NCBI GenBank assembly: GCA_018894105.1
Contig: CM032123.1
Coordinates: 29,675,744 to 29,739,743 of the forward strand
Direction: 5' to 3'
Length of the DNA stretch: 64,000 nucleotides
From: Jacaranda mimosifolia
Lineage: Eukaryota > Streptophyta > Magnoliopsida > Lamiales > Bignoniaceae
Shown here: positions 11,399 to 22,892 of the stretch, in pieces
Numbering within the stretch: position 1 is the stretch's first letter
Layout of the letters: each line of letters begins with the position of its first letter
Made by a program: the position numbers and the translations under genes
Notes under the pieces: generated by a model
The model's input: the letters and a program-made list of their open reading frames with translations, nothing else
Databases searched by the model: none
What the model was told of the DNA's origin: nothing

Positions 11399-13324
11399 AT
11401 TGAGAGATAGGTAGGTATGTTGGTTGCTTTATGTTGCTGTAGCTTACATGTTTTGGGGGGAAATCTTTTGGTTATGTAGTGTACTCATAATTGGCACTAG
11501 CATGCTTGTTTGGGATAAAGGTTGATGTAGTGTATGTTGTATGGTGGAATTGTACAAGTATCATCATCTTAATATTTATTTGCTCGGTTTGGTATATTTG
11601 TATTTGGTGCATAAAGTGTGCTGGAAACCATCCAAGAAAATGAACCAACCAACATACCAACATAAAAAGAACACAAAAAGAACATACCAATGTAAAATAA
11701 AATAGAACATACCAGCATAAAAAGAACAAGAACAAAGGTTGAAAAAGATAAGCACTTCTTGGATCATTCATTAGTTCGTTAAGCTTACAAAACATAACAA
11801 TCACAACCTTATCTTTCAAAAATAAACTTCCAATCATTCTAATTTCACAAGCTGAGAACCAACAAATTGGTCGTGACTTGAACTTGACAAAACAATATAG
11901 TACAACCATCAATTGAGTCCAGTCTCAATCAAAAATAAAATTTCAAAACACAATGTTAATAACATCTTCTAGTCTTTCCCTCACTTCTTTCCCTTGCCAT
12001 TCTTTCCCTCATTTTGAGCTTTCTTCTGATATAATACATAGTTAGAGTAGACAATGTAACAAACTTCCTACCACATTTGACAATGCAAGGGGTTTCTTCA
12101 TCTTCATTCCTACAAGTTTCTCTTTCTTGGTCAGTAAATGGTGTTGGTAACCTAATATTAGCCCTTTTAGGCTAAGTCTGCACTTGACAATCTTGAAACT
12201 GCTTATACATTGCAGGTCCTTCTCTCAATTGCATCTCTTGTAAGAATGTGCAAGCTGGCTAAAATGGTATTTCCTGCGGAATTTGGAATGAAAATGAAAA
12301 AATACATCAGAAATCCAATCCCAGAGTACATTAAGACATATGAGTAGGTTACCATTCTTGGTGTAGCCTGCTATGTAGTATCAGGACATAAGCACTGATT
12401 GACTTGTGCTTGTTGCTTCCTTGGACTTCTTCTGATGGGTGCTACATCTTTCCTTTTCACCTAAAGCATAAAAAACAGATACCAATTATGACATAATATA
12501 TATTAAATCAAGTAATATAGTCAAGCAATTAATGATTATACCTGAAGCTTCTTGCTTGGCAGCTCAGCAGGCCTAAAGACATTTCCAGCTAAACTTTCAA
12601 TAGTAACTTGACTAAATACATCTGGTTGGCTTCCAACTACATTTTCATTCTCAGTTTGAGCATCAGTTGGGTTGTTAACTTAACTAGCTTATTTGTTCAT
12701 GCCTTTGCAACTCCTTGTATTATGTCCAAAATCTCCACACTTCCCAAATTTAACTGTAATCTACTGCCTCTTTAGATTTTTCTTATTTTTGCTAAGTACA
12801 GGCTTTACTCTCATTTTCTTCCCTCTCTTATCCACAACCTCATCAAGCTCTCTCCTCCTTGCCTTAGGAGGCCTCCCTACACCTCTAGTAACCTTTGGAG
12901 GTAGATGAGGGATGAATGTTGACTTCTCCCACTCATCTCTGCCATTCATTGGCATAATGGTAGATCGATACACCTTTCTATATGTCTTAACCTTATAGCA
13001 TGTATGAGTGAAATCCTCTATCTTCAAGCCTTGACACAAAATAGCATTTATAGCATGATTGCAAGGGATTCCTATCAAATCCCATCTTCTATAGCCACAA
13101 GTCCCCTAATCTCAATCAATAGTGTATTGGGAGCCATCAAAGCAGGAAATTAGGTAGTGTTAATCAACACTCTTTATTATATGCAGTCAACTTGCCTTTC
13201 AATATTCTTTTCAATGATCTTCAATATTTTGGGACAGAAAGGACCTCTCAACTTTTTTGCCCCGTCTCTATTAGTTTGAAACCTCTTCATCAAGTATTCC
13301 ATTATCTACTCTAACATGCTGAGT

Positions 13325-13329
13325 ATAGG
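13325..13329. repeat. Left 5-bp target duplication of LTR-type element 1
   Basis: ATAGG, repeated at 15993-15997. Confidence 0.7.
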
Positions 13330-15992
13330 TCTGACACCCCACTCCGGGTAACCCAAAGCTAAGATATTAAACATTTCAATCAATAATTCTGAACCCAAAA
13401 TACAAGCAATAGCCCATAATTAAACTTTTCAAACTTATCAGAAATAGCAGCGGATTCCAACTTAAACAAACCTGTAACAATCCTATAATATACAACACAT
13501 AAACTAAATACATGCCACAAAATCTCAAATTCAACTTATCAGAAGCAGTGAAATTTCAAACTTAACGAACTCGATAAACCACAAGGCAAATGCCAAGATT
13601 CACATTCTTACATAACAAAATATTTACAATCCTTAAGTTATCCATATCAACATAACGTATCATATGCCTAAAATCCATACTTAGCAATCAGACAATTTCC
13701 ATATATACATGCAACATCTGATCTATTACAAACATACTCCTGTCCAGCCTGGAGTCCAAATTCCTCGCTTATTCCCTGTCTGAGAGAATCAAAATAAACG
13801 GGGGGTAAGTCCGAAAGACTTAGTGGGGGATAACTGTAAGCATAACATAAAGAATCTGTTGAGGAAGAATCAACTCAACAAACTGTAAATCAACAGTCAA
13901 ACAGAACAGATCAAAATACGATCAGACAGTCAGACAGGCACAGGCAGGCAGTCAATTAGTCAGGCAATCAATCAATCAGTCAGTCAGTCAATCAAGCAAT
14001 CAAACAGTCAGGAAACAATCAAAATCAATCAATAGCAGATCAGATAAATTGACTTAATCTAACAGATCATATCAAAACATCATATCAGTCCCTTAACGGC
14101 TCATCCCGTTTTACAGCTGGGAACAACATATCGGCTCGTCCTGAGCTTAACAGCTGGGAACATCGTATCAGATCGATAACAAATAACAGACAATCGGATA
14201 TCAGATCACGAATAACAGTACGGACAGATAACAAATAACAGTAGAAGATTCTGGGCGCCAAAATAGACAGATAATAGAATCAATCAAAAGGATAACCAGT
14301 ATGAACGGATAACATATATCAATCGAAGGATAACCCTCACAGGGGTATACAGGTCAATTTTCATATAACAAACAAATTCTGAACAATTAACAGATTTCAA
14401 TAACATATTTGAGTATGGTACAGAAATAGAAAACCCACACAGGAGTTTATTCCAATAACAGATAATTGAAAGGAGTGCCAGATTGGCAGACCTTCACCTC
14501 CGTATTCTCAGAATTGCAACCTCAATCTGCAGTCTATTGGTCCGTAGGACCTACTCCTTAGTCACCTAACCAAAGGAATGAATTAACAATTAAAATTCTT
14601 ATTCAACCTCAATAACTTCAATAATTACAATCTTACTACTAACCTTATATAATATCCCAAATCATCAACAATAGGCCAATTAGCTTAACAACCCCAATTA
14701 TTGCCATTAGGTCTCAATTTCATAGAAATAGGGTTTCTTGTCTAACTAACTCGATAATTCCCAATATTCCATAAAATAATATGAATCCAAATTCACCAAA
14801 CTTATACTAGCACGAGCATATATTGAGTCTTAGTCAATAACATCTTAAATTACCCAATTATTATTTCTTAAATTCCAATTTCATCAAATAATAGATTAAC
14901 CACTTAAAAACTCAATTAATCCCTAATTATCATATAATAATATGAATCCAGGTCCACTAATTACACTATAGTCCATGCATGGGACAAAATATTCCATATC
15001 ATATCTCAACTCTTCATTGTTGGCATATTACAACATTCAAAGAAACAAAGGTACATTGCATGTATATACATATATATACAACATATAATTCCAACTCCCA
15101 TTCCTTTACCCAAGATCGTGCAATCGAGATGCCGGAATCACAAACCAAAACCACCGTCACGATCCTTGTGACGAGCAGAAAAAAACTGCCTCTAGACCAT
15201 CGTCGCGCCGCCTCCGGAAATACACAAACTCACCACCACAAGAAGCATTTCAGCCTCTTCAACCCAACACCACCACCAATTCTAAGTTTCGCCGCTGAGA
15301 AGATCTTCAATTGAAGCTCCAAAGTTTGCTGAGTCTTCTCGTCGCCGTTGCCGGTGGATGGTTCAAAAATATGAAGTTATCAAGTCATTCCTTGAGCTGA
15401 GATATGCCAGAAATGTTGCCCAGAACCTTATCTCCGCTGCTACTCCACCGTCCCCATCACACACCGCCACTGCTAAGCTTCAATTCCATTTCTCCGGTGA
15501 ACCACCGCCCAAGCCACCGTGCATGTGTTGTCCGAGTGTAGCTAAGAGTAAGAGGTGAAGGTTTATAGGTTTGGGTTTGACATAAATTTGTTGTCAGAGG
15601 AAAATCACCGACGAGAAGGGTGGGGTGTCGCGGTGAAGAAGAAAAGGAAAATGGGGAAGAAATGAAATTTTCATATATATATATATATATATATAGGCTA
15701 TTTTAGAAATTTCTAATTCAACCCACAAGGAAACAGGCTAAATCAATTGAGCCCTTCGAATTATTTAAATCCCAGCTTTGCCACAATTGACTTCAATCCT
15801 TCCATGCAAACCCCAATGTTTTCAAATGATGTTCAATCAAGTCTCTAAAAATTGCAAATTGACCCCCAAAACTTTAAAAATCTTTGCAATCAAGTCTTTT
15901 TAATTTTAATTCCGAGCCCTAAAATCCAATTAACCAAAATTTTAATTTTTAAATCTCGATTTTCTGAAATACTGAATTTTAGGGGTGTTACA
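13330..15992 (-). mobile_element. Solo-LTR-like element 1, inserted in the MULE-1 transposase
   Basis: Read on the minus strand it starts TGTAACACCCC and ends GGGGTGTCAGA, flanked by ATAGG on both sides. About 2.66 kb with no gag or pol domain. It is homologous to the element at 22893-26274: shared terminal block, the TTTTAGGGCT block, and the diagnostic block around 14480-14570. Long non-coding LTRs starting TGTAACACCC and making 5-bp duplications are typical of Ty3/gypsy chromoviruses, so a solo LTR is the best reading. A low-complexity CAGT/CAAT stretch lies at about 13910-14010. The 3' terminus ends two bases past the expected CA. Confidence 0.75.
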
Positions 15993-18900
15993 ATAGGCTT
16001 CTCTCCAGCCTCTAGGATATTACTATTGAAACTCTCACAACCATTATTCAGTAGCATATCACACCTACAAGTTGTACCAAAATGTGACCTACTCCACTTA
16101 CATGGAGGCTTATCATTGAACTAAGCTGCAACTTTCTCTTCTAAGTCATGCAAATCTTTCATTCTTCTTAGGAATTCATTTGGTGTTGTAGCTTTTGCAG
16201 CATTCCAAATGGCATTTTTAAATGCTGCTCCCCTAAATCTAGCATTCTTAAAGTTGTTGTGTAAGTACCTTACACAAAGTCTATGATCTGCATTAGGGAA
16301 CAAATCATTCAAGGCTTGAACGTCTTGTTTGTTTGACATAAAAGTCCATATAGTATCACACTCTACGTTCAAGTCCAGTTTCAGCAAAGTTAAGAACCAG
16401 TTCCATGTGTACCCATTCTCCTTACTCACAACAACATAAGCAACAGGGTATACACAGTTGTTAGGGTCTACTCCTACTGGAGTTAACAACACACCTCCGT
16501 GAGGACTCTTCAAATGACATCCATCAACACTAATAATTGGTCTACAACCAACTAAAACCTAGTCTTCAATGCTTGCAGACATACATAGAACTTATCAAAT
16601 CTATTCTCAGCATCAATCCCAAGTATAACAGTTGATCCTTCAACGATTTTTTAATTTCACTAGCACAGTCCCACAGAAGTTTGTATTGGTCATCATGATG
16701 AACTTTCAACAATTGTCGTGCCTTTATTTTGGCTCTGTAAGCCTAATTAACTATTATGTTGCATCTCATATCCTCAATGGCATCTACCTTGAACCCTTTC
16801 ACACTTCATCTTGGTTCAGATTTAAACTTATTCAAGAATTTTCCAGAAAGCCAATCAGACTTTATATTTTTTACATCAAATGTTTGAGCACATTTATGTT
16901 TAGGGTTATAATCCCTAATTTGAAAAGTTGATTCACCTACTCTCCTAGTAGCATGCAATTTCCATTCACATTCTTTGTCCTCACATTTAGCATGCATTAT
17001 CACTTTATCAATCTTTGTTATCTTCATACTCCTCTTAGTCTTAATTGCATATGAATGTACTGCAGTCTTCAACTCCTTCTTAGTGGTAAATATCATCCAT
17101 AATTCAAATATTAGCTCATACAAGCACACATAGTTAAAATTTGGGAAACTAGGTCTAGCATTATCTTCACCAGACTCTTTTGCACTGCCCAGATCATCTT
17201 CACTAGCCACAGTATTATCCTCCACATCATCATCTCCCTCCCCAGACTCTACATCCACATACTTATCAGTTGTAGTCTGCCTTTCACACTAACCGTCCAT
17301 GTCTACATGATTATCAAATAAATAGTCATCATTTTCATCACCTGAATCCTCCCCTATTCTATACTCACTGTCAAAAAACCCCTCCTCAGTGCCACTAGAG
17401 GACATATCATTATTTGTATCAGCCAAAACAGGTTCTTCTAGTCCTCTCTCAATCATATCATCATTGAAATCAATGTCATCTAGCCCACCTTCAATCCAGT
17501 CACTGAATTGTTTGGATTATTCAACTCCCTCAACCTCTTTTTGGCCTTCTTCTACTCCCTCAGACCCTTTTTGGCCCTCAGCCCCTTTTTAGCATTCTTC
17601 TACTCCCTTAGTCTTATCAATACAATCTTCTACTCCCCCAGCCCCACACTACAATCTTCAACTCCCTCAGACCCCTCAACATCAAAATCTACATTGGCAT
17701 TAAAAAGTTTGTCATCATTTTTAGTATTTGAAAGTGCAGACATTTGGTACTCACTATCACACTGGTCATCACTACTAGAAGAGTTGATATCTCCAAATAA
17801 GTTTTCCCAATATGGATTTTTAAAGACTTTAGATTTTTGGGAATTTTGGTTGTTCATTTCAGTTATAGGTGACCCTTTTTCATTCCCACAGTCTATGTAT
17901 ATTTCAACTTTACTAACTCTATCTAACTTTCCAAAGCATATGTCATGCAAATCATTATTATTCAACAATTCTTTAAAACAAGCAGGTGTTTTATTGTAAT
18001 ATTTTTTCTCACCACATAAGCCAACATGTTCACTTAACTGTCTCAACCCACCCATAGACACAAACTTAACTTCCACATAATCAAACTTATAAGTAGATCC
18101 CCCTAAATATTCTATCTCATGACAACTTTTAAATCTACCATCATAATGTGCAGTGAAAGTAATATTTCCAGTGCCAGTCTCTGTGGATAATTGAACACAA
18201 ATAATAAAAAAAAATGTCACAACAGTGGAAAGAAAATTATCCCCCATGTTACTACTAGACAAACTCCAGAACAGTAAAAGCACATGGAACCCATATGTTT
18301 TCATTTAAGACTACACAAAAAAATAAAAAAAATAAAAAATATTTAAAGCAACCATTGGGGGACCACATAACAACAATTTCTGTACAAAAAAAATAATAAA
18401 AATTTATATAAAAAAAACTCCTAGACAGAGACATAGCAGCATCCCAAGGGACTCAGGCATTCATTTCAACATGTTTGACTAAATGCACATGGAATATACT
18501 AAACCAAAGGCACGAGGGACCACTATGAAGGCATTTTATATACAAAAATAACATAAAACATCAAACTTTGTACAAAAAAAAAGCACAAAAAGAACAAAAA
18601 TTCAAACAATCAGCCTTAAAACCTAAAATTGACATAGATATTACACTATCATCTCCCAAAACATAACACATTTCACATAATAAAAGAAGACGAAGGTTCA
18701 TTTTTTATAAAAGAACAGTAACTACTTACCGTATTTAAGTGGAGGCTGGTCATTGTAGTTTGGGTCATACAATACCACCATTTTTCTTCTTCGGAACTTT
18801 ATGGGCAGCGTCAATTTCCTAATCTTATGCTTTGATTCCTTGTCTTCGCTATGGATGAGGGAAAATTATAGGGGTAGGGTTCATGACTTTTGGGTGGCTT

Positions 18901-19003
18901 TTGACACTAAGTTTGGGGTTTAGGGATTTGACAATAGTGGTGCTGCGGTTTTATTCCACCAAGCAACAAAAAAAAAGAAGGTAAAATGCCAACATGGTTT
19001 ATA

Positions 19004-19237
19004 AAGTGCCAAATGGGTTTATAAAAAATTCGAGTCAACTACATTGGTGCCAACTCAGCTAAATGCCTAGTTTATAGCGTGCCAGGTTAGCATTTCCAAC
19101 CACTTTTTGAAATTCCAGCGAGCTTCGTACTAAATGTGCAATTTTTTTAACATATAGGACTAAATCTAATATTGCATAGCATATAGGACAAAATTGAAAG
19201 TTGAAAAATCTTACAGGACGAAAAAAGTATTTTTCCC
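19004..19237 (-). repeat. MULE-1 right terminal inverted repeat
   Basis: Inverted copy of 10604-10838. Confidence 0.9.
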
Positions 19238-19247
19238 TATTTGTAAA
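19238..19247. repeat. MULE-1 right target-site duplication
   Basis: TATTTGTAAA, identical to 10594-10603. Confidence 0.9.
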
Positions 19248-19308
19248 TTACAATCATATATATGTAAAAGTACATGAAAGACTATAAATATTGACTATGA
19301 AAACTTAC

Positions 19309-19452
19309 CTGCTCGTCTAAAATAACCATGCCTAATGACAATGTGTCTCCACTGATATAGTGAACTCCATCCCAAACTCTAGTGATCCTAACTTTGATTA
19401 TCCAATTAATATCCCTCGGTGAAAGCTGACGCAAAAATTGGTACCCAATCAT
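19309..19452 (-). pseudogene. RPA70-like gene, exon 1 (separated from the rest by MULE-1)
   Basis: A 48-codon exon from an ATG at 19452 to a GT donor at 19308. It reads QLSPRDINWIIKVRITRVWD, then GDTLSLGMVILDEQ, typical of the first OB fold (DUF223/RPA-like) of plant RPA70-like genes. Its phase fits exon 2 at 9728, giving DEQ joined to DEHVQ. The intron between them originally measured about 950 bp and is now about 9.6 kb because MULE-1 landed in it. Confidence 0.7.
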
Positions 19453-20375
19453 GATTCAGAAAAAGTACATGAGAATTTCAGAAAAACATTAAGTTATAAA
19501 TTCATGTAGAATATACAAAGCATCGTATATGGCATGTTGTAACACACAAAATGATGCACTAATAACAAAAAATAAAAGAACTAAGGAAGGATTAATTGCT
19601 TAATTGTAACTTGCAATATTGACTTAATGATACAATATAGATTTTCATGCAGAATAACTAATACCTCTTGGTAAATTGTCAAAAATTTCCTTGTAGACAA
19701 CATTTTCCCAAAACCTTTGAAACTAATAAAAAAACAAATAAATCATGGGTTAAAGGAAAATCATAATATAAAAAAAGTAAAAAAAAATCGGCCAAAGCAA
19801 AAAAATAAATATAAATTTTTAATTTACCATAAAATCGAGACTTCGAATTCCTTTCGTAAATTAACTTGGCTCATAAACATAAAAAATTATTAATATTAGT
19901 AAATCATATAAAAATTTACAAAATACATGCCAAAAAAAAAAATGAATTTAACTCACCAAGCAAATGATCCTATAGAAGTGAAGACAAAAGAAAAAAAAAA
20001 TACTTTTGTACCTTTAAATATTAATGTATTGCATGTTTAACTATTTTTAGTATGTATTACTTATAGGGATTATGAGATTACATTAAGGAACTTAACTTAA
20101 TTAAAATATCGATTTATGGTATAAAATATAATTTAGGGAATGTTAAATTAAGGTAAAAAAATTTGAACTAAACATAGAGAGGCAATAATGGCTTATTAAA
20201 GAATATAATTTTTTGAACTAAATTATGGTATATCAATTATTCTTAGGTATTTAAGGCAATAATGGCTTATTAAAGGCAAGATTTCAAAGGCATGGATTAA
20301 AGGCTAAATTTCTCTATCACAAATACACACACATAAATATGTGTGCATATATATCTATATATATATGTATGAATG
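19453..20375. repeat. 5' flank of the RPA-like gene, partly duplicated at 22.5-22.9 kb
   Basis: About 19721-20180 aligns, with many substitutions and indels, to about 22505-22892 continued at 26275-26335 after removal of LTR-type element 2. Shared landmarks are TTTACAAATT...CTTG, TTATTAATATTAG, TACAAAATACATGC, CACCAAGC and TTTTTAGTAT. No gene in it. Confidence 0.55.
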
Positions 20376-20384
20376 TCTATATAT

Positions 20385-21350
20385 GGGTAAATTGCATTTT
20401 TGGTCCCATAAGTTAAACCTATTTGAATTTTGGTCCCATTCTTTATGACTTTCGCATATTACATCCCATAAGTGCAATTTTTTTGCAATTTTAGAACTCA
20501 AAAGGGCTTTCCGTCCAATAATTAACGGAGCAGTCACGTGCCACTCACGTGGCCGTTAAATTGTTGCTTTTTTGGTCCCACAAGTTATGCTCATTTGCAT
20601 TTTTGGTCCCAACGATAGCTCCAATAATTTTTTTTGAAGTTTTAACAACTTTTCTTCATTACATTCAACATCCTAAACAACCCAAGTATTGTTTTTTCAC
20701 ACATTTGAGGGTCTTTCCAAGCAAAGAAATCACATCTATTATTCATGGAAGCACAACAATGAAACCTCCTATTTGGATTTTTATTTGTCCATGAGGTTTT
20801 CAATGAAGATGGTGTGCCACAAAAATAAATAGCACCTTCACTAGCGGCTATTTTTCTTTCTTTTTTTGCAAACTTTACTTCATTACATTCAATATCCTAA
20901 ACAACTCAAGTATCACGTGTTTTGTTTTTTCACACATTTGAGGGTCTTTCCAAGTAAAGAAACCACATCTATTATTCATGGAAGCACAACCATGAAACCT
21001 CCTATTTGGATTTTCATTTGTCCATGAGGTTTTCAATGAAGATGGTGTGCCAAAAAAATAAATAGCACTTTCACTTGCAGCTATTTTTCTTTCTTCTTCT
21101 GCAAAAATTTATTGGAGTTATCGTTGGGACCAAAAATGCAAACGAGCATAACTTATGGGACCAAAAAAGCAACAATTTAACGACCACATGAGTGGCACGT
21201 GACTACTCCGTTAATTATTGGACGGAAAGCTGTCGTGGTCCTTAAATTGCAAAAAAAATGCACTTATGGGATGCAATGTGTGAAAGTCATAAAAAATGGG
21301 ACCAAAATCCAAATGAGTCTAACTTATGGGACCAAAAATGCAATTTACCC
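20385..21350. mobile_element. Foldback MULE (non-autonomous) with about 250-bp TIRs
   Basis: 966 bp. Both ends begin GGGTAAATTGCATTTTTGGT and the arms match for about 250 bp (20385-20634 against 21101-21350). Flanks are TCTATATAT on the left and TCTATATAC on the right, an 8/9 target duplication of the size typical for Mutator elements. The centre is a two-copy direct repeat of about 220 bp (about 20650-20866 and 20869-21100). There is no coding capacity; small frames in it are shadows. Confidence 0.88.
20650..21100 (+). repeat. Two-copy tandem repeat inside the foldback MULE
   Basis: Both copies run from CTTCATTACATTCAA through ACATTTGAGGGTCTTTCCAA, TTATTCATGGAAGCACAAC and TTTCAATGAAGATGGTGTGC to a T-rich end. 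The second has a short insertion after the AAGTAT block. Confidence 0.85.
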
Positions 21351-21359
21351 TCTATATAC

Positions 21360-22892
21360 ATTTGTGTATATATCTATCTATACAACATGTTCACATCCAT
21401 ACTTTTCCCAAAACCTCTTTGACCATATAATTAACACTTACTAAATTCATTCACCTCCCTAGTTTTTATAGCCCTATTTCATTATCATTAGTATTATAAA
21501 GATTGGATTTTAAAGTTGAATTTGCATAAACTCCAGGTTGAATGAAAAATTAAGACTGGTGTATTTAAAGAGGATTATATGAGATAGACTAAATCAATAA
21601 AATCAATGTATAAAAAACTCATTATGAGAACAATTCTGTTTCCATTAAACTAATTAAATTAATATGAAACTTTTATTGAAGTAATTATTGCTGCATTGGA
21701 TAATAATCTTAAATTTAAAAAGTTATTGTATCTTATGTTAATTATAATTTAGAAATGGACTTTTTTTTTTATAAATATTACAAATATTAAAAGAAAAATA
21801 TTAATTAAAAAATAAAATTTATTGAATATAATTTATAAAAGATCAAGAAAAAACTTGAACTCATAAAAAAAATTTCACCTTGGTCAATCAATAGAAAAAA
21901 TGCTAATTGTGAAGATTAGCACACGAGAAGGACAACAGGTTGTAAAATTGTTCATCATTTGAACTCTATCACACAAGGCCATTCATATATGAACGTTTCA
22001 TCATGGATTTTTACAAAGTTGAATGGCTATGCTAGTAGTGATAAATGCAAACTCAAAACAAAGAAAATTTGTCATGGGAGACTCAGAATTTTGACTTGCC
22101 AAGATCTAAATATTGGTGTTCTGAAAGAAATAAAGTGGAAACTTTTAGAACTTGAATAAATATATTATACAATAAAATTAAAATAATTTATATTACATTG
22201 GTTAGGCACCACCTAAACCTTTTAAAATAAAATTAACATACAAATAAAACAAAAAAGATTTTGATGCGTGTCTCAATTAATCATTGAATCAAGATTACTA
22301 AATTATTAAATTTGAAAAGAAAAACATATGTTAATATAGTTTATTTTTATAAAAAATAATTTTGAATCCATACATTTTATGGACAATAAATGTAAATTTA
22401 AAAGTTATTTTATTTAATTTTAATTATAATCTAAATATTAATAATGTTTAACCTAATCATAAAAAAAAAAAAACCATAAGCCACCACCAAAAACATCGAA
22501 CTAAAAAAATAATAAAACCAAAAAAATGCAGGTTAAATAAAATCTATAACACAAAAAAAGTGAAAAAAATTTGATAAAAGCAAAAAATTAATGTAGTTAG
22601 TAGAATATAAAATTGTTAACTTACCACAAAATTGAGGCTCTAAATTTCTTTTACAAATTGACTTGTTCATAAACGTAAAACTTTATTAATATTAGCACAC
22701 CATATGTAAATTACAAAATACATGCATATTAAAAAAATTAGAGTTTAACGCACCAAGCTTACAATGTGAAGAAAAAAGAAAGACAATGATTTTGTATCTT
22801 TAAACATTAGTCAACTGCATATTTTGGTTATTTTTAGTATAAATTACTTGTAGGAAATTATGTGCTTAGATTAAGGAATATAAATTAATTAA
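21360..22892. other. AT-rich DNA with Helitron-like remnants, no gene
   Basis: Two degenerate hairpin sites (about 21685-21705 and 22368-22382, CCATACATTTTATGG) resemble the 28.14-kb Helitron terminus in their core and downstream AT pattern. The right part is the second copy of the RPA-upstream repeat. A 66-codon frame at 21959 shows no recognisable domain. Confidence 0.4.
22888..22892. repeat. Left 5-bp target duplication of LTR-type element 2
   Basis: ATTAA, repeated exactly at 26275-26279. Confidence 0.8.

Larger units (their letters stand above)
12172..18781 (-). pseudogene. MuDR-type transposase of MULE-1 (broken)
   Basis: Exon 1 (18730-18781) reads MVVLYDPNYND and splices in phase to an exon starting at 18180 (ETGTGNITFTAHYDG), the usual N-terminal domain of plant MULE transposases. 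Then follow an acidic repeat zone with stops (about 17500-17650), the zinc-binding MuDR DNA-binding domain (about 16830-17110, CEDKECEWKLHA...H.C), the DDE core (about 16120-16550, with SVDGCHL holding the first Asp), a SWIM zinc finger (GIPCNHAINAI, about 13040-13075), a zinc knuckle (CGDFGHNTRSC) and the C-terminal tail. The second catalytic Asp position reads MSNKQ, with Asn (16331-16333). The LTR-type element interrupts the frame between KPI and LSMLE. Stops elsewhere show decay. Confidence 0.85.
10604..19237 (-). mobile_element. MULE-1: Mutator-like element with long TIRs, split by an LTR insertion
   Basis: An 8.6-kb element bounded by terminal inverted repeats of about 235 bp (10604-10838 and 19004-19237), both beginning GGGAAAAATACTTTTTTCGT, and flanked by an exact 10-bp duplication TATTTGTAAA. 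It carries a MuDR-type transposase on the minus strand and a small GRF zinc-finger gene on the plus strand, convergent with each other. Removing the LTR-type insertion (13330-15992) leaves about 6.0 kb. The TIRs are diverged by scattered substitutions and both genes have stops, so this copy is unlikely to be active. It sits in the first intron of the RPA-like gene. Confidence 0.92.

Noticed and set aside
11472..11912. 146-codon minus-strand frame, Phe/Leu-rich
   Set aside because: Spacer between the two MULE-1 genes; low complexity, likely 3' UTR.
13910..14010. Short repeated CAGT/CAAT words resembling a spaced repeat array
   Set aside because: Irregular low-complexity sequence in an LTR, without constant repeat and spacer lengths; not CRISPR, which is not expected in a plant nucleus.
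15358..15558. 66-codon and 111-codon frames near 15.0-15.6 kb, Pro/His-rich
   Set aside because: Inside LTR-type element 1; composition typical of an LTR leader; no domain.
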